Below, in pieces: positions 1 through 8,200 of a DNA stretch of 64,000 bases. How positions within the stretch are numbered: position 1 is the stretch's first letter; every line of letters begins with the position of its first letter. Source of the stretch: Chitinophaga dinghuensis (GTDB lineage: Bacteria > Bacteroidota > Bacteroidia > Chitinophagales > Chitinophagaceae); NCBI RefSeq assembly GCF_003259435.1, contig NZ_QLMA01000004.1, forward strand, positions 1-64,000, given 5' to 3'. The translations under genes were made by a program, and so were the position numbers. A model generated the notes under the pieces. The model was not told where the DNA came from. It searched no databases and was given only the letters and a program-made list of their open reading frames with translations.

Positions 1-138
1 ATAGTAATCCCACCATTTTAATAGTAATGAAGGGCTTATGTCCAGGTCATCCGATGTGGACATAATGCTCTGACCCTTTTCCACTAGTCTGATTGCTTTT
101 ACCTTAAAGGCAAAACTGTGTTTCTTTCTTGCACTCAT
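1..138 (-). CDS. IS3-type transposase OrfA, N-terminal fragment (runs off the window)
   Basis: An open frame starts at an ATG (136-138) and stays open for all 46 codons to the window edge. The N-terminus is basic (MSARKKHSFAFKVKAIRLVE) and continues into a helix-turn-helix pattern ending in LKWWDYY. This matches the first helices of IS3/IS150 OrfA or helix-turn-helix transposase proteins, which bind the element's ends. The family assignment rests on this short stretch and on the terminal repeat beside it. The protein is incomplete only because the window ends; nothing visible suggests a mutation. Confidence 0.65.
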   Translation of the reverse strand, partial: MSARKKHSFAFKVKAIRLVEKGQSIMSTSDDLDISPSLLLKWWDYY

Positions 139-143
139 AAAAA

Positions 144-175
144 TGCCCCCAAAAGTGTCTAAACTTTTGGGGGCA
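144..175. repeat. Perfect 12-bp inverted repeat inside the IS end
   Basis: TGCCCCCAAAAG (144-155) and CTTTTGGGGGCA (164-175) are perfect reverse complements separated by 8 bp. The outer arm overlaps the terminal inverted repeat of the IS. The structure can fold into a strong hairpin just ahead of the transposase start. It could block read-through transcription or translation entering the element from outside, or help transposase binding (inference). Confidence 0.7.
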
Positions 176-180
176 CTTCA

Positions 181-204
181 GATTTTGATACAGCCTCTTT
201 TTTA
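181..204 (+). other. Half of a rho-independent terminator, apparently split by the IS
   Basis: The sequence GATTTTGATACAGCCTC followed by seven T has the look of the 3' arm and T-tract of a terminator hairpin. The matching 5' arm (GAGGCTGTATCAAAAT) should lie immediately to the left, where the IS begins instead. I infer that the IS jumped into the loop of a convergent terminator behind the receptor gene. The missing arm may lie beyond the other end of the element, outside the window. Confidence 0.45.
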
Positions 205-221
205 TGAGATGTAGATGAATC

Positions 222-3200
222 TTAGAAAGAATATCTCAGACCCAGTTGCATACCCCAAGTGCTCAGGTTGGAAATATTATCCTGGTAAGCATTGTTTACG
301 AGGGTACCACCGATGTTAGCCATTTGGTAGTTAACAGTACCATTTGCGTTTACACCTTTACTAACCAGAGGGTTGTTGAGGGTAGTCTGTTGTCTTACGC
401 CCCAGTTTTTGCTCAGGAGGTTAGGCAGGTTCAGCATATCCACGCTGAATTGCAGGGTATGACGGGTACCGCCTTTGGTAGTCAGGTAGAAGTCCTGCAG
501 GAAGCGGGCATCCAGTCTGTTGTACCAAGGAAGAACAGCGCCATTTCTTGCAGCGTATTCGCCTTTGTGTTTTTTCAGGTATTTGCTGCTGTTGATGAAC
601 TGATCGTAAGCAGCCTGTTGGTCAGCAACAGTGAATACTTTTTGATCTGGTTTACCAGCATTGTAAGTGTACTGAGAGAAGTTCACTTCAGCGCCAGTTT
701 TGTAGATGTACATCAGGTCAGCAGAGCTGTTACCGTCGCCGTTGATATCACCATTCACTACGTAGCTGATGGTAGACAGGTTAGAACCTTCGTAGAACAG
801 AGACAGGGTAGAAGCGAAGTGCTTAGCATACTCTTTTCTGTAAGAAACGTTTGCAACTACACGGTGAGGCATAGCGTACTGGGAAGGTCCGAGTTCCAGG
901 GAGTTGGAAGTACCCACGTTAGGGTTAGACTGCCAGATAGAAGCTGCCTGGTTACCTGGGTTACCAGTAACGTCTTTAGCGTTAGTGTAAGTATAAGCTA
1001 CGGAACCATACAGACCGTTAGAGAAGGTTTTGCTCAATTGACCGGTGAAGGACATAGAGTAACCTTTGCTGGTGTTCTCCATGATCACAACAGTAGTCTG
1101 GCCTTTATTCAGGTATTTATCTGACTGGTTAGCCAGGATACCGTACCAAGGACGATCGTCGCCGCCGGCAGCCAGTTCTTTGGTTGGAGCCAGCAGGTTC
1201 GGGTTACGCATAATTACCGCGTTGATGTCTTTGGTGAACATCGCTTCGAAAGTAGCAGTGAAACCGCCGCCCAGGGCTTTATCGATACCTACGTTAGATC
1301 TCCAAACCTGAGGGAATTTGAATTTAGGATCCACCAGGGTGAAACCTGAAGGAGCAACAGGAGAAGGAGAAGTAGGGAATTTGCTCAGGTAAGCGCTTGC
1401 ATTTGGATTGAAAGTGATTCCAGCCAGATCAGCAGCTTTGTTCAGTACCACCTGGTTTTGATACATACCGGAGTTGGTAGGCATGTTGGTCAGGTATACG
1501 AAAGGAATTTTACCAGTGAAGATACCAGTACCACCACGAACGATCAGGGATTTATCACCCAGTACATCCCATCTGAAACCAACTCTTGGAGACAGCAGCA
1601 GTTTGCTGTTAGGCCATTTACCGGTAGAGAAGTGAGTCATGTTACCGTCTTTGTCAGGGAAAGACAGTGCAGTGATAGCTGGGTTTTCCAGCGGCTGTGA
1701 AGGGTAGATTGGCAGGTCAGCGCGTAAACCAACTGTCAGTTTGAAGTTTGGTCTAACGTTCCACTCATCCTGTACATAAGCACCCAGCTGACCGATTTTC
1801 AGGTTAGCAGAGTAGATGGCAGAATCGCCAGGTACCAGGGTGTAAGTATTTGCGTAGAAAGCAGGAGCAGCATTGTTCATGAAGTCAGCCAGGGTATTAT
1901 AGATATAATAGCTAGCAGAACCAGGCATGAACATGTTACCTAATTTCTGGTATTCGTAAGAGATACCAGCAGTGAAGGTATGATCGCCTTTATACAGGGT
2001 GAAGTTATCCGTAACGTTGAAGATGTTGTTTACAACATCGTTGTTGCGGGTGAAAGGATCGCTACCAAAGCTGATATAGTTTTTACCGGTACCATCCATG
2101 ATATCTACAGTTGGGAACACATCGCCCATAGAGAAACGGGTATCCTGGTTCTTAGTGTAGGTAATGATGAACTGGTTTGACATTCTGTTAGAGAATGCAG
2201 AGTTTAATTCCAAGCTACCGGATTTAACCCAGTGGTTAGTACCGTAGTTAGAATTAGAGAAAGCCATAGACTGGTTGCTGAAACGGTTGTTTGGCAGACG
2301 GGAGATACCTGAAGCGCCACCACCAATTACAAATGCGTTACCGGTAGTAGAGTTAGGAATCGAGCTACCATTCAACATGCTGTTGTCAGAACCTTTAAAG
2401 TCAGAATATTTCAGCGTCAGTTTGTGGATGCTGTTGATATTCCAGTCAACTTTAGCGAGGATCTTATGGTTTTTGGTTTCGAACGCAGGGAAGTTAGTGT
2501 AAGTACCTGGGTTGTAACCGTATTTGCTGATCAGGTAGTCAGACAGTTTCTTCAGAGAATCTGCAGGAGTAGCTGACATGTTTGCCGGACGAGTACCAGT
2601 AAAACCAGTAGGAGTAGGCTGCCAGGTAATACCAGGAGCAGAAGATTTCTCATACTCACCGCTTACGAAGAAGAACAATTTATTCTTAATGATGGCGCCG
2701 CCGAGGGTACCACCGAAGATTTTGTTTTCGCTCTTAGGCAGGGTCAGGGTATTGTCGTGAACTTTAGTACCGTTGAAGCTCTGGTCACGATAGTAACCAT
2801 AAACGCTACCATGGAAATCGTTAGTACCGCTTTTAGTAACAGCATTAATACCAGCGCCAGTAAAACCTGATTGTCTTACATCATAAGGAGCGATATTAAC
2901 AGAGATTTGATCATAAGCATCCAGGGAAATAGGAGATGCACCACCACCTGGAGTAGGGTCACTGTTCAGACCAAAGTTATTGTTCAGGTTAGCACCATCC
3001 ACTTGCAGGTTGTTCAGACGACCATCGCGGCCACCGAAACCGTTACCATTTGCCTGAGGAGTGAGGCGGGTAAAGTCAGTGATGTTTCTTGTAACGGTAG
3101 GGAGTGTTTGTAACTGACGAAGACCTACTACAGTACTAGCGCCGGTTTTGTTTTGGTTGAAGCTTGCAGCTTTGCTACCTACTACGTTAACTGTTTTTAA

Positions 3201-3539
3201 TTCTTTACCAGAAGTCATCGTTTGGTTGATAACAAATGGTTCACCCAGGTTCAGGCTGATGCCTTCGAGGGTAACTGATGTGAAACCGATGAAAGATATT
3301 TCTACCTTGTAAGGGCCGCCAATACGCATGCCCGGAATGGTATAGTTACCATCGGTTCTGGTAACTGTACCGTACACTGTTCCAGAAGGAATATGTGTAG
3401 CTTTTACAGTGGCGCCGATCAATCCTTCGCCCTTGTCATCCTTAATCCTACCTGTCACACTTGAAGTCGTAACCTGACCAAAGCTGACAAAGGCAAGAAG
3501 CATTAAAGAAAATGTTAATAATAATTTTCTTAATCCCAT
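222..3539 (-). CDS. TonB-dependent receptor, Oar-like, with carboxypeptidase-regulatory domain
   Basis: Outer-membrane receptor of about 1105 residues. The chosen start gives a clean signal peptide (MGLRKLLLTFSLMLLAFVSF, then GQ). An alternative ATG at 3560 adds seven residues but lies only 4 bases behind the putative -7 element. Residues about 25-115 form a carboxypeptidase-D regulatory-like fold (VTGRIKDDKGEGLIGATV). A plug domain follows (residues about 120-240, with NNLQVDGANLNNNFG and SGTNDFHGSVYG), then a large beta-barrel ending in the aromatic C-terminus LGLRYSF. The length and the DGRLNNLQVDG signature match Oar-type receptors, which import or exchange large substrates; the substrate is unknown. 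Codon use looks strongly biased to a few codons (GGT, ACC, CTG, AAA), suggesting high expression. No partner gene is adjacent. Confidence 0.9.
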   Translation of the reverse strand: MGLRKLLLTFSLMLLAFVSFGQVTTSSVTGRIKDDKGEGLIGATVKATHIPSGTVYGTVTRTDGNYTIPGMRIGGPYKVEISFIGFTSVTLEGISLNLGEPFVINQTMTSGKELKTVNVVGSKAASFNQNKTGASTVVGLRQLQTLPTVTRNITDFTRLTPQANGNGFGGRDGRLNNLQVDGANLNNNFGLNSDPTPGGGASPISLDAYDQISVNIAPYDVRQSGFTGAGINAVTKSGTNDFHGSVYGYYRDQSFNGTKVHDNTLTLPKSENKIFGGTLGGAIIKNKLFFFVSGEYEKSSAPGITWQPTPTGFTGTRPANMSATPADSLKKLSDYLISKYGYNPGTYTNFPAFETKNHKILAKVDWNINSIHKLTLKYSDFKGSDNSMLNGSSIPNSTTGNAFVIGGGASGISRLPNNRFSNQSMAFSNSNYGTNHWVKSGSLELNSAFSNRMSNQFIITYTKNQDTRFSMGDVFPTVDIMDGTGKNYISFGSDPFTRNNDVVNNIFNVTDNFTLYKGDHTFTAGISYEYQKLGNMFMPGSASYYIYNTLADFMNNAAPAFYANTYTLVPGDSAIYSANLKIGQLGAYVQDEWNVRPNFKLTVGLRADLPIYPSQPLENPAITALSFPDKDGNMTHFSTGKWPNSKLLLSPRVGFRWDVLGDKSLIVRGGTGIFTGKIPFVYLTNMPTNSGMYQNQVVLNKAADLAGITFNPNASAYLSKFPTSPSPVAPSGFTLVDPKFKFPQVWRSNVGIDKALGGGFTATFEAMFTKDINAVIMRNPNLLAPTKELAAGGDDRPWYGILANQSDKYLNKGQTTVVIMENTSKGYSMSFTGQLSKTFSNGLYGSVAYTYTNAKDVTGNPGNQAASIWQSNPNVGTSNSLELGPSQYAMPHRVVANVSYRKEYAKHFASTLSLFYEGSNLSTISYVVNGDINGDGNSSADLMYIYKTGAEVNFSQYTYNAGKPDQKVFTVADQQAAYDQFINSSKYLKKHKGEYAARNGAVLPWYNRLDARFLQDFYLTTKGGTRHTLQFSVDMLNLPNLLSKNWGVRQQTTLNNPLVSKGVNANGTVNYQMANIGGTLVNNAYQDNISNLSTWGMQLGLRYSF

Positions 3540-3564
3540 GATTTGAGAATTTTGATTCATGGCG

Positions 3565-3572
3565 CAAAGATG
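3565..3572 (-). promoter_or_regulatory. Putative -7 element of the TonB receptor promoter
   Basis: On the minus strand CATCTTTG, one mismatch from TAnnTTTG, is followed by CGCC and then the ATG at 3560. An AT-rich tract lies about 20 nt further upstream. The mRNA would begin close to that first ATG, which favours translation from the second ATG (3539) or leaderless initiation. Confidence 0.45.
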
Positions 3573-3964
3573 CGCAACTTTTATGGTTAAATTTTAACTC
3601 TGTATTAACAAATTGTTAAGAGCCTTGTTGAAAACTTAAAGGGGGCAAAAAAAATTTGAAGCTTTTTATTAAAAGCTTTAATCCTATTACGTTTACCAAA
3701 GAATAATGCTAAAATTTCGCGGCTGTCAAATTTACCTTATTGTTAATAACTGGAACCGCCGTCAGCACTGAACTTTACCCCGGATAAGTTTGTTTACGGT
3801 AACTTATTTTAATTCAAAGAAATATATGTTAAATTGATAGTGCGTAATTAACATTGCGACAACAGAATCTTAACATAGCAACCGAGATACGATGGCTCAG
3901 TTTTCCATACTTAATTGTCGTAACTTTGCGCCATTCAATTATTACTAGACCGAAGGACTTTTTT
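3573..3964. other. Divergent intergenic region between the TonB receptor and ribBA
   Basis: About 390 bp without a credible gene. It holds the two divergent promoters and a perfect 20-bp palindrome, AAGCTTTT-TATT-AAAAGCTT, at 3659-3678. The rest is AT-rich and shows no other structure that I can support. I see no FMN riboswitch ahead of ribBA. Confidence 0.6.
3921..3928 (+). promoter_or_regulatory. Promoter -7 element of ribBA (TAACTTTG)
   Basis: TAACTTTG is a perfect match to the Bacteroidota TAnnTTTG element and is followed by CGCC. A T-rich -33 region (TTTTCC) lies about 19 bp upstream. Transcription would begin near 3935, leaving a leader of about 30 nt before the ATG at 3965. Confidence 0.65.
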
Positions 3965-5167
3965 ATGTTAGATACAATAGAAGCTGCAATAGAAGATATA
4001 AAAAACGGAAAGCTGGTAATTGTAGTGGACGATGAGGACCGCGAAAATGAGGGAGATTTCATCACCGCCGCCCGCAACGTAACTCCTGAAATCATCAACT
4101 TTATGAGCATCCATGGCCGCGGCCTCATATGCGCTCCCCTTGTGGAAGAACGCTGTGAAGAACTGGGCCTCGACCTGATGGTAAGGGATAATACCGCTCT
4201 TCACCAAACACCTTTTACCGTTTCTGTAGATCTGCTCGGACATGGTTGCACCACCGGCATTTCTGCACATGACAGGGCCAAAACCATCCAGGCATTGATC
4301 GATCCGGCTACCAAAGCGGAAGATCTCGGTAAACCCGGTCATATCTTCCCCCTCAAAGCCAGATCAGGTGGCGTACTCCGCCGCTCCGGCCACACCGAAG
4401 CTGCCATTGACCTGGCACGCCTCGCTGGTATGGAACCCGCTGGCGTTCTCGTGGAAATCATGAACGAAGACGGTACCATGGCCCGCCTTCCGGAACTCCG
4501 CGAAATCGCCACCAAATTCGATATGAAACTGATCTCCATAAAAGATCTGATTTCTTATCTCCTCAATAAGGAAACCCTTATTGAAGAAGGCGTTAGCGTA
4601 CAAATGCCTACCAAATATGGTAACTTCGAACTGATCGCCTTCAAACAGGTGAACACCGGCGAAATCCATATGGCACTGAAAAAAGGAGAATGGGAAAAAG
4701 GCGAACCAGTACTGGTACGCGTACACTCTTCCTGTGTAACCGGCGATATCCTGCACTCGCTTCGTTGCGATTGTGGCGAACAACTGGCCGCCGCTATGAA
4801 AATGGTGGAAAAAGAAGGCAAAGGCCTCATCCTGTATATGAACCAGGAAGGTCGTGGCATCGGCCTCATGAACAAACTGAAAGCATACAAACTCCAGGAA
4901 GAAGGCCGCGATACCGTAGAAGCCAACCTGGAACTCGGCTTCCAAATGGATGAACGCGATTATGGCGTAGGCGCTCAAATCCTCCGTCATCTGAACATCT
5001 GCAAACTCCGCCTTATCACCAACAACCCTCGCAAACGCGCTGGCCTCCTTGGTTACGGACTGGAAGTAGTAGAGAACGTTCCGATCGAAATACATCCCAA
5101 CCCACACAACGAGAATTACCTCCGTACAAAAAGAGATAAACTCGGACATGAAATCCTGAAAGGATAA
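3965..5167 (+). CDS. ribBA: Bifunctional 3,4-dihydroxy-2-butanone-4-phosphate synthase / GTP cyclohydrolase II
   Basis: Makes both precursors of riboflavin in the cytoplasm: ribulose-5-phosphate to dihydroxybutanone phosphate (RibB half), and GTP to the diaminopyrimidine (RibA half). The 400-residue protein has the acidic RibB motif [11 protein letters not shown] at residues 22-32 and the RibB core to about residue 200. The RibA half carries the zinc motif C-x10-C-x-C ([20 protein letters not shown]) and [16 protein letters not shown]. Both active sites look intact. I start at ATG 3965 because the frame extends upstream to 3854 only through the promoter. It stands alone, ending in a strong terminator shared with the convergent tamB-like gene. 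No other riboflavin gene is in the window. Confidence 0.96.
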   Translation: MLDTIEAAIEDIKNGKLVIVVDDEDRENEGDFITAARNVTPEIINFMSIHGRGLICAPLVEERCEELGLDLMVRDNTALHQTPFTVSVDLLGHGCTTGISAHDRAKTIQALIDPATKAEDLGKPGHIFPLKARSGGVLRRSGHTEAAIDLARLAGMEPAGVLVEIMNEDGTMARLPELREIATKFDMKLISIKDLISYLLNKETLIEEGVSVQMPTKYGNFELIAFKQVNTGEIHMALKKGEWEKGEPVLVRVHSSCVTGDILHSLRCDCGEQLAAAMKMVEKEGKGLILYMNQEGRGIGLMNKLKAYKLQEEGRDTVEANLELGFQMDERDYGVGAQILRHLNICKLRLITNNPRKRAGLLGYGLEVVENVPIEIHPNPHNENYLRTKRDKLGHEILKG

Positions 5168-5187
5168 TTGTTCATACCATATTATAT

Positions 5188-5226
5188 AAGGAGGGGCCGT
5201 GTCGTTCGACACGGCCCCTCCTTATT
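5188..5226. terminator. Bidirectional terminator between ribBA and the tamB-like gene
   Basis: A near-perfect hairpin with a stem of about 15 bp (AAGGAGGGGCCGTGTCG with its complement around a TTCG loop) spans 5188-5222. It is followed by TTATTTTATTT on the plus side. The minus side has a shorter T/A tract. It lies between two converging stop codons. Confidence 0.85.
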
Positions 5227-8200
5227 TTATTTATCATCGGAAGATTTCTTCGTACTATCCTCATGTTGCGATGGGGGAGGCGCCAGCTGTATCACGCTAC
5301 TATCCGGAAGATGACGGGAACTATCCGGCCGCTGCCTGTTGCGCACAGTCTTATTACGATTGAATAACTCGAGGAACCGGTCATACTCTCTCACATAGGA
5401 TATACCCAGACCAGATTTCGTACGGTTGTTCAGGTTATACACGTCATAATCAGACTTACTGAAGGCATTGATACGGAAACGACCATCCGGCGTCAGTAAG
5501 TATTCGATGCGGAAGTCGCCCGCAAAACGGTTGGAGCTGGCCGAAGTGGCGGTTTTACCCCAATCGTAATCTCCGCCTGCATATAAGCGGAAACGATTAT
5601 TAAATAAGGTACTGGTAACGCCGGCACTTACCTGGTTACGATCCACAGAGGAGTTATCCGGTAATCCGCCAACGTTGTACGCGCGATAGTTCACATTGAT
5701 ACCGATGCCGCTTCCTTTAAGCAAAGCGCCGGTAATATTATTAAGGATCGCGGAGGCTTGTGCCGAAATAGCCTGCCCCACACTGTTTTTACCGGTGATA
5801 CCCACGTTGGCGCCACCGCCGGCATCATCTGGCAGGAACTGGTTGGCAATGAGCAATCCGTATATCTGAAGGAGGGCCTTGTTCTGGTCGTTATTGATTT
5901 CTTTCAGTTTAGCCGCAACACCGCTTTCATAAGACATGGTGCCTACCTCCGGTAATTCAATAGAGTAGGTAATATCCGGCTTCATGAGGGCGCCGCGCAG
6001 ATTAATCAATACATCCACTTTCTCCTGACGGGTAGCGAGTTTATCGTTCGCCGCGAGGGTGGCTGCCTGACCGACCAGGTTGTACAAGCTCACTTTAGGG
6101 AGAGAGTACTTGGCGGTGATATTCATCTTGGCCTCCCGTGGGTCGCCATTCCAGCTGATACTACTGTTTTTCTCGATATCGAATTTCCAGCTTGTAACAC
6201 GTTGGAAGGTGAAATTATAGGAACCATTACTGATTTCATAGTTACCAAACATGTTGAAATCACCGTCAGTATTGGCTATGATCTGGAGATTACCTGTTCC
6301 GTTGGCAGAAATGATGTCTCCCGTTGTAGCATCCAGAATCACATCAATCTGTGCATCCGGATTGGCCGCGATATCCAGTTTTACAGTAAGTTTGGTATTG
6401 TCTTTCTTCTTCTTGTTTTCTTTTATTTCAGTACCGTAGGTCTTGAAAGTAATGTATTCGTACTTGCCGATATCTTTACTATCGGATATAGGGAGATAGA
6501 AATGCGTTCCGCGGATAGGCCTTGCCAGCACATGCAGTTGCAGATCATTCAGCGGGCCGGAGAAATATACCTTTCCATCTGCGATCACATCTCCATAGAA
6601 GAGGTCATTATCATGCGCAGTAGTATTTAGGAAAAGGAATTTCCGTCCGGTTACGTCAAAGTCGAAATTGAGTTTATCGAAGTGATCATGACTGATATAC
6701 CCGTTGGCGGTGCCTTTAGTATTATATTTATCAATTACAGTGAAGCTACCGAATTCAATTAGGTTGTCGTCTACATTCACATTCAGCTTAGGAATACGGT
6801 AACGGGTACCCAGATAATCCACGGTTACGCCTACTGTATCCAGCGCCAGTTTTCCCACTACGGAAGGGAGGTCGGTGGTACCGGTGATGTTCAAGCTACC
6901 AGAGACGGAACCGGTAAGATCATGTACATAGCCCGCCAGGTATTTATTCATCAGGTTGATGTTAGCGCCCCCCATATTGATAACGGCATCAATTCCTTTA
7001 TCCGTTTTGGAAGTGCCCACACGGCCCTGGGTCATGAAGTTCATACCAGTATTATCTGATTGCAATGAGAAATTCACTACGCCGGTATGTTGCAGATAGC
7101 CGCCTTCCAGGGTTACTAATCCAATGGAGTCATTGTCTATCCGCAAATCGCGGGTACGCAAAGAGGCATTGATATCCAGGTTCTGGGTGGGATCGGATAT
7201 ATTAATAGTACCATCCGTAACGCCTTCTATCCGGGTCGAAACGAGTTGACTAGGGATTACATCTGCGAGGTTCAGGTTTTTCAGGGTGATAATAAACCTG
7301 GATTCGTCCGGATTAAATTCGTTTGTTTCTACCGTGATACTTTGATCATTGCGGGTTACGCGCAAATTCTTCACCGTCAGAAAATGCTTGCTCCAATAGA
7401 TTTCATTTCCTGGCGTAACATTCCACTGGCGTTCATTGACCGTAAATGCACTGTTGAGGAAGTGTATTCTTACCCCTTCTTGTACGGTGATCACGCGGGC
7501 ATAAAAGCCATCCAGACTGCTCGTGTCTTCCGCCTGCATATCCATCTTGATATAGGAAGTATCATTGGCGGAAGATGCCATTATCAGTGGGTTCTGTAAC
7601 ACCACATTGGTACCATTCAGCAGTTTACTCACGGTGCTGCTGAGATTCACTTTATGGGCGTCTCCTGCTCCCTTGATTTGCAGGTCCTGGATAGAATAAC
7701 CCAGGAAGCTGGCTTCTGGAACTTGTACATTCAGTGCCAGGTTGCCGGAAGCGGTATTGAGAGAACCTTCTACGATGGAGTTATCGAACCCGGTAACTGC
7801 TTTGGTAAAGCCTCTGATGAGTTTCGCGATATTGCCAAATTCGAAATGGAACTGGAAATCTTCCCGGATATTACTATTCACCGGCGCTTTGAAATAGCTG
7901 GGATAGTAGCGATATAACAGGAACTGGAAAGCATCCGGGAGTTCAAGAAAACTGTATTTCCCTTTCACATAGCCGTCTACTTCACTACCATTGATGAGAA
8001 GGGTTTTCTGATCGTTATCGGTGTGCGCGCTGATGGCGAGGGAATCGAATTCCAGGCGACTCTTATCCTTAAACAGAGATACGTCGTACATTCTGGCTAC
8101 CCCTTCGAAGTTATCGATGTTACTACCCGCGAAGTTTAAGTCTAGCTTGGCTTGCAGGGTAATAGAATCATTTACGAGATGTAACGCTTTAAGATCACTT

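Larger units (their letters stand above)
1..180 (-). mobile_element. IS3-family-like insertion sequence, one end only
   Basis: The terminus of an insertion sequence runs off the left edge of the window. Read on the minus strand it begins at position 180 with TGAAGTGCCCCCAAAAG, which resembles the IS3/IS150-type inverted repeat (TG start followed by a run of C and A). It is followed after about 40 bp by the start of a short helix-turn-helix reading frame, the usual place of orfA. Only one end is visible, so element length, the catalytic orfB and the target duplication cannot be judged. It sits 41 bp beyond the stop codon of a TonB-dependent receptor. Confidence 0.7.

Noticed and set aside
246..1124. 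A 292-codon frame opposite the first TonB receptor
   Set aside because: It follows from the biased codons of the real gene; no start context or domain.
3854..3964. Longer N-terminus for ribBA
   Set aside because: The extra 37 codons run through the promoter and do not belong to the RibB fold.
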